NCBI RefSeq assembly: GCF_004354015.1
Contig: NZ_SMRU01000015.1
Coordinates: 62,001 to 126,000, forward strand
Direction of reading: 5' to 3'
Origin: Arthrobacter terricola
GTDB taxonomy: Bacteria > Actinomycetota > Actinomycetes > Actinomycetales > Micrococcaceae
Length of the DNA: 64,000 nucleotides
The notes under the pieces are model-generated. The model made no database searches, was not told where the DNA came from, and was given only the letters and a program-made list of their open reading frames with translations. The translations under genes and the position numbers were made by a program. Position 1 is the first letter of the stretch, and each line of letters begins with the position of its first letter. Of this stretch, positions 57,117 through 64,000 are shown one piece after another.

Positions 57117-58094
57117 ATGGCTATTTCACGACTCAAGACAGGCACAGCGTTGGCACTCGCCGCCACCACAATCTTCGGCCTCGCCGCGTGCTCGGACCCG
57201 GGCGCATCGGCGGCGTCAGCACCGTCGTCGTCCGCTACGTCCGGGGCGAAAACGTTCAACCTGTCGCCCGAACAAAACCGCTTCCCGGTAACGGTCTCAC
57301 CTGAGGCCGCCGCACTGGTGCCCGCATCCGTCAAGGCGGACGGCAAGCTGACTGTTGCCGTGAGTCCTTTCTCCGCGCCGCTCGCCGTCTACGCCACGGA
57401 CAACAAGACGCCGGTGGGCAACGAGGTGGATATCGCCGTCGCGCTGGCCGAATCGCTGGGCCTCAAGGCCGATATTGTCCCGACGGCGTGGGCCGACTGG
57501 CCGTTGGGCGTCGAGTCGGGCAAGTACGAGGCCGTCATCTCGAACGTCACGGTGACGGAAGAGCGCAAGCTCAAGTTCGATTTCGCCAGCTACCGGGACG
57601 ACAAACTGGGCTTCTACGCCAAGAGCGACAGCCCCATCACCAAGGTGGACTCGGCCCCGGACGTCGCGGGCAAACGGATCATCGTGGGCTCGGGTACCAA
57701 CCAGGAGGCCATCCTCCTGCGCTGGGACGCCGAGAACAAGAAGAACGGTTTGAAGCCGGTCGAGTTCCAGTATTACGACGACGATTCCGCCTCCACGCTG
57801 GCACTCCAGTCGGGCCGTGCGGACCTCACGTTCGGACCCAATGCCACGGCGTCCTACAAATCACAGACTGATGGCAAGACCAAGAACGTGGGACTGGTGG
57901 ACGGCGGCTGGCCGCTCAAGGCGAACATCGCGGTGACCACCAAGAAGGGTAACGGTCTCGCGGCAGCTGCCCAGGCGGGACTGAACGCGCTGATTAAGGA
58001 CGGCACCTACGGCAAGATCCTGGACCGCTGGGGACTCTCGGCTGAGGCAGTCCAGAAGTCGGAGCTGAACCCGCCGGGCCTGCCGAAGTCGTAG
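57117..58094 (+). CDS. ABC transporter substrate-binding lipoprotein (SBP_bac_3), copy 1
   Basis: A 325-residue lipoprotein with lipobox FGLAAC (lipidated Cys at residue 25). The mature protein has the polar-amino-acid-binding fold: GKLTVAVSPFSAPLAVY, EVDIAVALAESLGLK, and KIIVGSGTNQEAILLRW-like regions. It is a clear paralogue of the binding protein at 62345-63343; both share SDPGASAA after the Cys, SPEQNR, VGSGTNQE, KGNGLA and a DGTYGK-like C-terminal motif. No permease or ATPase lies next to it, so it probably uses the transporter on the opposite strand (ATPase at 63356). The first-listed family ligands are amino acids or small sulfur compounds. Confidence 0.9.
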   Translation: MAISRLKTGTALALAATTIFGLAACSDPGASAASAPSSSATSGAKTFNLSPEQNRFPVTVSPEAAALVPASVKADGKLTVAVSPFSAPLAVYATDNKTPVGNEVDIAVALAESLGLKADIVPTAWADWPLGVESGKYEAVISNVTVTEERKLKFDFASYRDDKLGFYAKSDSPITKVDSAPDVAGKRIIVGSGTNQEAILLRWDAENKKNGLKPVEFQYYDDDSASTLALQSGRADLTFGPNATASYKSQTDGKTKNVGLVDGGWPLKANIAVTTKKGNGLAAAAQAGLNALIKDGTYGKILDRWGLSAEAVQKSELNPPGLPKS

Positions 58095-58146
58095 TCCTGT
58101 TGGGAGCCGTGTCCGGGGCGAACCGCCCTGGACGCGGCGCCACTGT

Positions 58147-58797
58147 TTAAACCAGTTCGATGACCAAGTCAGCGCGGCCCTTCGTCGCTTCCACCACGTC
58201 CGCGTTCCGTTGGTCGCTGCCCCTGGCCCAGGCTTCGGCCTCGTCGTGCGGCTTTCCGAAGGCTTCATGGCGACGGATCAGCCGCCGCAGCCGTTCGTCC
58301 TCGTCCAGTTCCACGTACCAGACCTCGTCGATCAATTCCCGGCTTTCACGCCAGCCCGCGGCATCGAGCAGGAGGTAGTTTCCTTCGGTGATGATCAGTG
58401 GGACGTCCTGCGGCACGGGTACTGCGCTGCCGATGGATTCCTCCAGGCTGCGATCGAACATCGGCGCATAGACCACGGGCTCGTCGTTGTTCTTGAGCCG
58501 GCGGAGGAGGTTCGCGTAGCCCCACGGATCGAAGGTATCCGGGGCGCCTTTGCGGTCCCGCGAACCATGCGATGCGAGGACAGCGTTGGCTAAATGGAAC
58601 GCGTCCATTCCCGCAAGCGCGGCCTGGGTCCCCAATGCTTCCGCGACCGCATGGGCCAACGTCGATTTGCCGGCGCCTGGAGCCCCGGTGATGCCCAGGA
58701 TTCGACGGCGGCCGGTTCCGGCGAGAGCGCGCGCCCGTTCGACCAAGTCATCCAAGCCGCACCTGAGGCGTGGGGGTCGGTAGTCCGTGCTCGTCAT
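58147..58797 (-). CDS. P-loop kinase, uridine kinase / PanK-like (nucleoside or sugar kinase)
   Basis: A 216-residue kinase. Walker A is GITGAPGAGKST (about residues 35-46), followed by GMDAFHLAN, the substrate-binding DGFH-like motif, and VPLIITEGNYLLLD (Walker-B-like). RLIRRHEAFGK carries the lid Arg residues. The fold groups with uridine kinase, PanK type I and the fructose kinase FrcK. ATG at 58797 has AAGGGA upstream. It lies downstream of the LLM operon with no shared overlap. Confidence 0.82.
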   Translation of the reverse strand: MTSTDYRPPRLRCGLDDLVERARALAGTGRRRILGITGAPGAGKSTLAHAVAEALGTQAALAGMDAFHLANAVLASHGSRDRKGAPDTFDPWGYANLLRRLKNNDEPVVYAPMFDRSLEESIGSAVPVPQDVPLIITEGNYLLLDAAGWRESRELIDEVWYVELDEDERLRRLIRRHEAFGKPHDEAEAWARGSDQRNADVVEATKGRADLVIELV

Positions 58798-58950
58798 TAT
58801 TCCCTTATTCATGGGAGGCGGATGCCCGCGAGGGCAATCACCGCTGGGTCACGGCTACCCTACCCGGTTCAGGGAAGTTGCGCTGGCTCAGGCGGACTGC
58901 CCCCACACAGTGAGCCGCAGGCGCACCAGGCCAGCGTCCGGGTCGCGGGT

Positions 58951-58983
58951 GCCGCCGTCGGCAAGTGACTGCACGACGGCGGC
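58951..58983. terminator. hairpin downstream of the monooxygenase operon
   Basis: A perfect 10-bp inverted repeat (GCCGCCGTCG at 58951-58960 and its complement at 58974-58983) with a 13-nt loop, 20 nt past the stop of the minus-strand LLM gene. There is no T run, so the call is moderate. Confidence 0.5.
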
Positions 58984-59003
58984 CGCGAACCGGGCGAGCC
59001 AAC

Positions 59004-60308
59004 TCACCTTGCGGGTTCCGGGACCAACGAGGCCGAACGCACCGGCGTCGCGAGCCCCAGGTTTTCGCGGAGGGTGTTCCCTGCGTATTCCGTGGGGTAC
59101 ACCCTGCGTTCCTGCAGCTCAGGAACAAGGTGGTTCACGATGTCGTCCAGCCCGGTGGGGATGAGCCATGGCGAGATGTTGAAGCCGTCCACTGCGCCCA
59201 CCCTGGCGTATTCGGCCAGCGTGTCCGCCACGGACGAGTAGGACCCCGTGAAGGTTGCGTCCACCCGGGCCGTGCGCGAGGTGACGAACTTCCGGATGGT
59301 CAGTCCTTTCTCGGCGGCTTCGGCCCGCCATTGCGCGGTGAGCTCCCGCGCTTTCGCCCCATGGAAACCGCTTCCCCTGGTCTCCGAGGTTTCATCCACG
59401 GCCGGCTCGATGTCTGGAAGCGGCCCGTCGGGATCGTAGGCGGACAATTCGCGGCCCCAGAATTGTTCGAGGTATGCGATCGCTTGCTGGGGACCGATTT
59501 GCAGGCTCCGGACCCACTCTTTCTTCTCGCGTGCTTCGTGTTCGCTCCCGGCCAGGATGAACTCGCTCGCGGGCATGATCTTGACGTCGTTGGCACCTCG
59601 TCCGGCTGCCAGGGACCGCGAGACGATGTCCGCGCGGAACTCCACGGCGTCGTCGAATTTGGGGTGTGCCGAGAAGATCACGTCGGCTTGGCGGGCCGCG
59701 AAGTCCCGGCCGTCCGGTGAATCACCGGCTTGGAAGAGGACAGGCCTATACTTCGCGCTTCGGGGCAACCGGGGAGTGCCGTAGACCCCGTCCCAGATCC
59801 CCTTTGCTGTTTCCACGAAGGCTTCTGCGTGGACGTAGCGGTCGGCGTGGTCAAGGTAGCCGCCCCGCCGGAAGTTGGCGCCGGTCCAGGCATTGTCCGT
59901 GGTCACGATGTTCCAGGCGGCACGGCCACCCGAGAGCAAATCCAATGACGCGAGCCGGTGGGCCAGGTCCGAGGGATCGTTGTAGGTGGTGTTTTGGGTG
60001 GCGACGAGGCCGATGTTGGACGTCACCGACGCCAGCGCGGCGAGCATGGTTTGCGCGTCCGGCCTGCCCGCCACGTCAAGGGCATGCGGGCGTCCGAGGT
60101 GTTCCCGCAAGCGCAGGCCTTCGCCGAGGAAGAACGCCGCGAACAAGCCACGTTCGGCGGTCTGGGCGATCCTGCGGAACGACTCGAAATCGGTTTGCGA
60201 GCCAGATTCCGGTGCCTTCCAGATGGTGCCGGAATTGACGCCCTGAAAGAAGACACCGAACTGGATCCTGCCGCTCGGCTGGAATTTAGCACGGGTGTGC
60301 TGTGACAT
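59004..60308 (-). CDS. LLM flavin monooxygenase, NtaA/SnaA/DszA family
   Basis: A 434-residue FMNH2-dependent monooxygenase. IQFGVFFQGVNSGTIWK and the region RRIAQTAERGLFAAFFLGEGLRLREH are typical of the NtaA/SnaA/SoxA(DszA) branch, as are ATQNTTYNDPSDLAHRLASLDLLSGGRAAWNIVTT and NFRRGGYLDHADRY. Substrates in the family include nitrilotriacetate, dibenzothiophene sulfone and similar C-N or C-S compounds. AGGAGG precedes the ATG at 60308. Last gene of an operon with a second LLM protein, DUF1684, a binding protein and an ATPase. Confidence 0.9.
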   Translation of the reverse strand: MSQHTRAKFQPSGRIQFGVFFQGVNSGTIWKAPESGSQTDFESFRRIAQTAERGLFAAFFLGEGLRLREHLGRPHALDVAGRPDAQTMLAALASVTSNIGLVATQNTTYNDPSDLAHRLASLDLLSGGRAAWNIVTTDNAWTGANFRRGGYLDHADRYVHAEAFVETAKGIWDGVYGTPRLPRSAKYRPVLFQAGDSPDGRDFAARQADVIFSAHPKFDDAVEFRADIVSRSLAAGRGANDVKIMPASEFILAGSEHEAREKKEWVRSLQIGPQQAIAYLEQFWGRELSAYDPDGPLPDIEPAVDETSETRGSGFHGAKARELTAQWRAEAAEKGLTIRKFVTSRTARVDATFTGSYSSVADTLAEYARVGAVDGFNISPWLIPTGLDDIVNHLVPELQERRVYPTEYAGNTLRENLGLATPVRSASLVPEPAR

Positions 60309-60318
60309 GCTTTTCCTC

Positions 60319-61461
60319 CTAGTTTTCCGCACCGACGACGACGGAGCCGCCCACTGTGACCGTGCTCGAGTACCGGCTCAGCGGCCGCCCAAGTCCCAGC
60401 ACTTCCCGGAACGTGCCGCCCGGAGAGACAGGCTTGAGCACTCCGCGGCGTCGAAGTTCGGGAAGCACCAACTGGGCCAGTTCTTCGAACTCGACATCCA
60501 GCACCGCGGGATGGATCCGGACGCCGTCAGCCACCACCAGCAAGTCCGTGAGGACATCGACCAACTCAGCGGCCGTACCGACGAAACGCGCCCGCGGACT
60601 GTCCCATTCGCCCAACACGTCCAGTTCGGTGAGCCGCGCGGAAGCGCTTTGCCCGCGGGAGTCGAGGACGACGTCGAGCTCGGCCACCACCGCTGCCCCC
60701 GTCCGGCCGCGGATCCCGGCAAGTTCGTCGGCGAGCAGCTCAAGCGTCGGGGCAGAAACGAGGACTACGTCAGCCTCGGCAAGCAAGCCCGCAGGCGCAA
60801 GCACGGGGATTTGGCCTTGCAGCGGACGCGGAATGATGGACGGCCCCTTCACCGCATAGCGCTGTCCCGCGAAGTCAGCGGGGGTTTCGAAATCGATGTA
60901 ATGGAGCTTGTCGACGTCAAGGTACCGCCCGGTAGGGACGTCGCGGATCACGGCGCCGTCCTCCCACGAGTCCCAGAGCTTGCGGCTCACTTCCACCGAG
61001 GCGGCCGCTTCCTGCGCCAGCCCGGCGCCGGAAACAACAGCACGCCCGACGGCGGCAGCCTCCTCCGCGGAAGTGCTCGCCTTGACGAGCCACCCGGCAC
61101 GGCCGCCGGAGACATAGTCGAGGCTCGCGAGTTGGGTGGAGATGTGGAACGGCTCGGTGTAAACAGTGTCGACTTCCGGCACCAGGACGATGGAGCTCGT
61201 CACCGGCCCGGCGAAGGCTGCCCGCTGCAGCGCGTTCAAGCGCCCGGCAATGCCCGAGCCCTCATCCAGGGAACCATCGGCGAACGTCGCCGCGTGAAAG
61301 CCGGCCGATTCCGCTGCAAGGACGGTGTTACGGATCCGTGCACCGTTCAAGAGGTCGTCGGGAGCATGCCGCGCTTTGCGCCACGCCGCGGGGTGGGCGC
61401 CGTCGCCGTCGAGCTCCAATGCGAGGAAGCCGCGGCGGCCGCCTTCGGAGGATGTGCTCAT
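60319..61461 (-). CDS. LLM-class flavin-dependent oxidoreductase
   Basis: A 380-residue luciferase-like protein. The core AAESAGFHAATFADGSLDEG and FHISTQLASLDYVSGGRAGWLVKAS is a diverged form of the same branch as its neighbour. The gene starts by ATGA overlap with the DUF1684 stop and ends 10 nt before the next LLM gene. The N-terminus lacks the typical FGVF start, having a short polar leader (MSTSSEGGRRGFLALELDGDGAHPA). It probably acts on the same or the next intermediate. Confidence 0.85.
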   Translation of the reverse strand: MSTSSEGGRRGFLALELDGDGAHPAAWRKARHAPDDLLNGARIRNTVLAAESAGFHAATFADGSLDEGSGIAGRLNALQRAAFAGPVTSSIVLVPEVDTVYTEPFHISTQLASLDYVSGGRAGWLVKASTSAEEAAAVGRAVVSGAGLAQEAAASVEVSRKLWDSWEDGAVIRDVPTGRYLDVDKLHYIDFETPADFAGQRYAVKGPSIIPRPLQGQIPVLAPAGLLAEADVVLVSAPTLELLADELAGIRGRTGAAVVAELDVVLDSRGQSASARLTELDVLGEWDSPRARFVGTAAELVDVLTDLLVVADGVRIHPAVLDVEFEELAQLVLPELRRRGVLKPVSPGGTFREVLGLGRPLSRYSSTVTVGGSVVVGAEN

Positions 61462-62312
61462 CGCTGGTCCTGCCTTTCGAAGGGAATCTGTTCGCCGGCT
61501 TCAATGGCCACGGTCAAGCGGTTTTCCGCGGGCGGAAGCGGGCAAGTGGCAAGGTCGGTGTAGGCGCATGGCAGGTTGACCGCACGGTTGAAGTCGAGCA
61601 GCACGGAACCGTCGGCCTCCGGGACTACGGTGAGGGACCGGTTTGCCGCGTAGGTGGTCTTGCCGGATGTCGCGTCCGTGAACAGTACGGAGAGCGATCC
61701 CGGCGCATGGCCGTTGAACGCGGTGAGCGCCAGGTCCTGGCCGCCCAGCGTGAATCGGAGCTCACCCGGTGCCTCGTACACGTGCTGGATGCCTTCGACG
61801 GCGGCCCTAACAGTCGTGGGACGCGGCTCGTCGAACGGTACGAACGTGCCGTTCACAACGAATGAGGCGTCCGGGGCGTAGGCCGGTGTGCCGCGATATT
61901 CCGAGAGCAACTGGTTCGCGGGGTTCCGCGGCCGCACGATGTATTCCCCGCCGCGCTTGGCGAGCTCGACGACGGCGTCCCCGGTCCGGAGGTTGATGCC
62001 GTCGCGTTCGGCGATGGGACCGAAGGTGAGCGTGGTTCCGGCTGCGTCCGGGTTCAGTTCCCGGCCGCCCCGAAGCAGACTCTCGCCGGCCCCCAAAACT
62101 ACAGTGACGACGTCGTTCTCCACGCTCCAGGTTCCCGGCACCCCGTCCAACGGGGACGGTGAGCTGCCAAGCCAGTGCAGGTGGGTGACGGCCAGGAAAC
62201 CGTGGGGATCGGCGCGGTGGCGCTCATGTGCGGCGTGCCATTCCTGCCAGGCGGCGGCGAAGGCGGCACCTTGTTGAGGCGACTCAGCCAGGGTTTCAGT
62301 TGACGTGGACAA
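61458..62312 (-). CDS. DUF1684 domain protein
   Basis: A 284-residue protein. The diagnostic C-terminal stretch is LDFNRAVNLPCAYTDLATCPLPPAENRLTVAIEAGE; TDATSGKTTYAANRSLTV is also typical. The function of DUF1684 is unknown. I choose the TTG at 62312 because an AGGAGG lies 4 nt before it. An upstream GTG at 62348 would overlap the binding-protein stop and has a poorer site. It is commonly found beside flavin monooxygenases, as here. Confidence 0.82.
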   Translation of the reverse strand: MSTSTETLAESPQQGAAFAAAWQEWHAAHERHRADPHGFLAVTHLHWLGSSPSPLDGVPGTWSVENDVVTVVLGAGESLLRGGRELNPDAAGTTLTFGPIAERDGINLRTGDAVVELAKRGGEYIVRPRNPANQLLSEYRGTPAYAPDASFVVNGTFVPFDEPRPTTVRAAVEGIQHVYEAPGELRFTLGGQDLALTAFNGHAPGSLSVLFTDATSGKTTYAANRSLTVVPEADGSVLLDFNRAVNLPCAYTDLATCPLPPAENRLTVAIEAGEQIPFERQDQR

Positions 62313-62344
62313 GTTTCCTCCTGTGGTTGGCGTGGTCTGGAATG

Positions 62345-63343
62345 TCACGGTGTCTTCCCCGTTTGGTACGTTGCGAAGTTGGCCTCGGTGACGGTCTTGG
62401 CCTCCGGCACCGCTTCTTCGTACAAGCCCCAACGGTCCAGCACCTTGCCGTAGGAGCCGTCCTTGATCGCCGAGTTCAGGGCGTCAGTGATGGCCGGGGC
62501 CAGGCCGTTGCCCTTGAGCGTCGTGGCTGCCACGAGAGTCTCGGACGGCCAACCCGCATTCACTTTGCCTACGACTTTCAGGTCGTTTCGGGTGTTCTCC
62601 CGGTAGGACACCGACGGGTAAGGGGCGATGTTCAGGTCCGTTCGCCCGGAAGAGAGCGCAAGGATGGTGTCCGCGTCCGAGGAGTAGTACTGCAGGGTCG
62701 CGGGAGCCTTCCCCTTAGCCTCGAGTTCCTTGTTCCAGGCCAGGAGGATCTTCTCTTGGTTGGTGCCCGATCCCACGGAGACCTTGAGGCCGGAGATATC
62801 GTCCGCGCCCTTGATGTTGTAGTTGGACGTCTTCTTCGCTTCGAAGCCCATGTAGGCGGCCCGGTAGCTGGAGAAGTCGAACAATTTCACGCGGTCCTTG
62901 TTGATGCCGACGTTCGAGAACACGGCCTCGAAATCGCCGGACTGCGTCTTGAGCGGCCAGTTCTCCCAAGAGGTGACCTGTACGTCCAAGGCGAGGCCTA
63001 GCTTGTCGGCCACGAGCTGGGCGATGTCCACCTCGACGCCGATGGGCGTCTTGTCGTCCGTAGCGTGGAAGGACAGCGGGATGGATCCGGCCGTTGTGGC
63101 CACCGTCAGCTTTCCATCCTTGCTGATCGCAGCCGGCACAGCGGCTGCCGCAGCGGCATCCTTCTGGGCGCGGATGCGGTTCTGCTCCGGTGAGGTGTTG
63201 TAGACGACGCCGTTGCGGGCGGCGCTTGCCGACGGGCTCGCGCCGGCTGCGGAGGCGCCGGGGTCCGAGCAGGCCGCGAGCGCCGGAAGGACGACGGCGG
63301 GGAGCACGGCGAGTGCCAGGAGCCTGGCGGTGATGGGTGGCAT
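62345..63343 (-). CDS. ABC transporter substrate-binding lipoprotein (SBP_bac_3), copy 2
   Basis: A 332-residue lipoprotein with lipobox VLPALAAC; the Cys is at about residue 25 and is followed by SDPGASAAG. Family marks are GKLTVATTAGSIPLSFH, EVDIAQLVADKLGL and KVSVGSGTNQEKILLAW. It is a paralogue of the protein at 57117 and probably has a related ligand. GAGGAA precedes the ATG. It lies between the ATPase and DUF1684 on one transcript; the matching permease is not in the window and may lie to the right. Confidence 0.9.
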   Translation of the reverse strand: MPPITARLLALAVLPAVVLPALAACSDPGASAAGASPSASAARNGVVYNTSPEQNRIRAQKDAAAAAAVPAAISKDGKLTVATTAGSIPLSFHATDDKTPIGVEVDIAQLVADKLGLALDVQVTSWENWPLKTQSGDFEAVFSNVGINKDRVKLFDFSSYRAAYMGFEAKKTSNYNIKGADDISGLKVSVGSGTNQEKILLAWNKELEAKGKAPATLQYYSSDADTILALSSGRTDLNIAPYPSVSYRENTRNDLKVVGKVNAGWPSETLVAATTLKGNGLAPAITDALNSAIKDGSYGKVLDRWGLYEEAVPEAKTVTEANFATYQTGKTP

Positions 63344-63355
63344 TGTGGGGATTCC

Positions 63356-64000
63356 TCAGATGTTAAAAGCGGGTTCGATGACTTTTGAGAAGAAGGTGCG
63401 TGTGCGCGGTTCGCGCGGGTTCGAGAAAATTTCCTCGGGTCTGCCTTGTTCCACGATCTGGCCTTGGTCCATGAACACCACGGTGTCCGCCACATCGCGG
63501 GCAAAGCCCATCTCGTGGGTGACGATGATCAATGTGGTGCCCGAGGTCGCGAGTTCACGGATGACGTCCAGTACCTCGTTGACGAGTTCCGGGTCCAAAG
63601 CGGATGTGGGCTCGTCGAAGAGCAGGATCTTGGGGTCGAGGGCCAGGGCACGGGCGATCGCCACGCGTTGTTGCTGGCCGCCGGACAACTGCCGGGGGTA
63701 GGCGTGGGCGCGGTCCTTGAGGCCCACCCGATCCAGGAGTTCGAGCGCCCTCTCGCGGGCTTCCGCTTTGCTTCGGCGCTGCCGGCCATCCGGGCGGAGT
63801 GCGACGACGGGTGCTTCAGCTACGTTTTCGAGCGCGGTCAGGTGTGGGAACAGGTTGAAGTTCTGGAAGACCATCCCGATGTCCGTGCGCTGCTTGAGGA
63901 TGTCCTTCTCACGCAGCTCGTGCAGTTTGTTTCCGCGGACTTCGTAGCCCACGAGTTGTCCGTCGATGGTGATGTAGCCGCCGTCCACCTTCTCCAGGTG
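63356..64000 (-). CDS. polar amino acid ABC transporter ATPase, C-terminal part (5' end outside window)
   Basis: The frame stays open to the window edge; about 214 residues are visible and the Walker A motif is off-window. The Q-loop IGMVFQNFNLFPHLTALENV, signature LSGGQQQR, Walker B KILLFDEPTSALDPEL and switch VTHEMGFARDVADTVVFMDQG identify a polar-amino-acid (HisP/GlnQ-like) ATPase. It is followed 12 nt later by the binding protein. The insertion VVALRPDGRQRRSKAE between Q-loop and signature is slightly longer than usual. Confidence 0.92.
   Translation of the reverse strand, partial: HLEKVDGGYITIDGQLVGYEVRGNKLHELREKDILKQRTDIGMVFQNFNLFPHLTALENVAEAPVVALRPDGRQRRSKAEARERALELLDRVGLKDRAHAYPRQLSGGQQQRVAIARALALDPKILLFDEPTSALDPELVNEVLDVIRELATSGTTLIIVTHEMGFARDVADTVVFMDQGQIVEQGRPEEIFSNPREPRTRTFFSKVIEPAFNI

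Noticed and set aside
1-64000. Mobile elements, integrases, phage genes, CRISPR arrays or toxin-antitoxin pairs
   Set aside because: None seen. No transposase, inverted-repeat-bounded element, or regularly spaced repeats were found by reading.

Overview
The window looks like chromosome from a high-GC Gram-positive actinobacterium, most likely Arthrobacter or a close relative (Micrococcaceae). The grounds are the very high GC, frequent GTG and TTG starts, several apparently leaderless promoters (a TANNNT -10 box 6-9 nt before the start codon), a SAM-IV type riboswitch, and the set of gene families present. I see no insertion sequence, phage gene, integrase, CRISPR array or rRNA. One tRNA gene (Gly, anticodon CCC) is present. 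Both ends cut genes: a GMC oxidoreductase at the left edge and an ABC transporter ATPase at the right edge.

Layout. 1-2.4 kb: a GMC oxidoreductase / PAS / cupin trio closed by a terminator. 2.4-4.9 kb: a small unknown gene, then a riboswitch-controlled sulfur operon (DUF1737, rhodanese, metZ). 4.9-6.1 kb: a carboxylate-amine ligase. 6.2-18.5 kb: a divergent catabolic island. One arm carries an ornithine-cyclodeaminase-family dehydrogenase and a GntR regulator. The other carries a complete peptide/opine-type ABC transporter, two paralogous TIM-barrel isomerases on either side of a covalent-flavin oxidase, and an M24-fold protein that has lost most metal ligands. Three palindromic operator candidates sit between the arms. 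18.6-22.9 kb: an RpiR regulator divergent from an MFS importer, an Asp/Glu-racemase-family protein without the catalytic cysteines, and a DUF6282 hydrolase; two identical-geometry operator candidates lie in the gap.

23.0-24.5 kb: an HTH-MurA fusion. 24.6-27.9 kb: a thiamine-precursor ECF transporter (ykoEDC) under a TPP riboswitch. 28-35.4 kb: a Nudix hydrolase, DUF4235 and a full Mrp (Mnh) Na+/H+ antiporter operon with fused A and B subunits. 35.5-39.1 kb: a TetR / drug-efflux pair and an UMF1-type MFS protein. 39.2-42.8 kb: an amino-sugar operon (ROK regulator, GH3 enzyme, NagB). 42.9-44.6 kb: a KhtTU-like K+/H+ antiporter pair. 44.7-47.7 kb: dcd, a secreted CAP-domain protein and an SRPBCC protein. 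47.9 kb: tRNA-Gly. 48-53.1 kb: MFS/LysR, TetR/small membrane protein, panD, and an AEC transporter. 53.1-56.8 kb: a phosphatase-like/GH15 fusion and a luciferase-like oxidoreductase. 57.1-64 kb: polar-amino-acid-type binding proteins and ATPase with two flavin monooxygenases and DUF1684, probably uptake and oxidation of an organosulfur or amine compound.

The parts least explained by known systems are the 6.2-22.9 kb island, the HTH-MurA fusion and the phosphatase-dead GH15 fusion. All functional statements come from reading motifs and gene order by eye; no database search was run.
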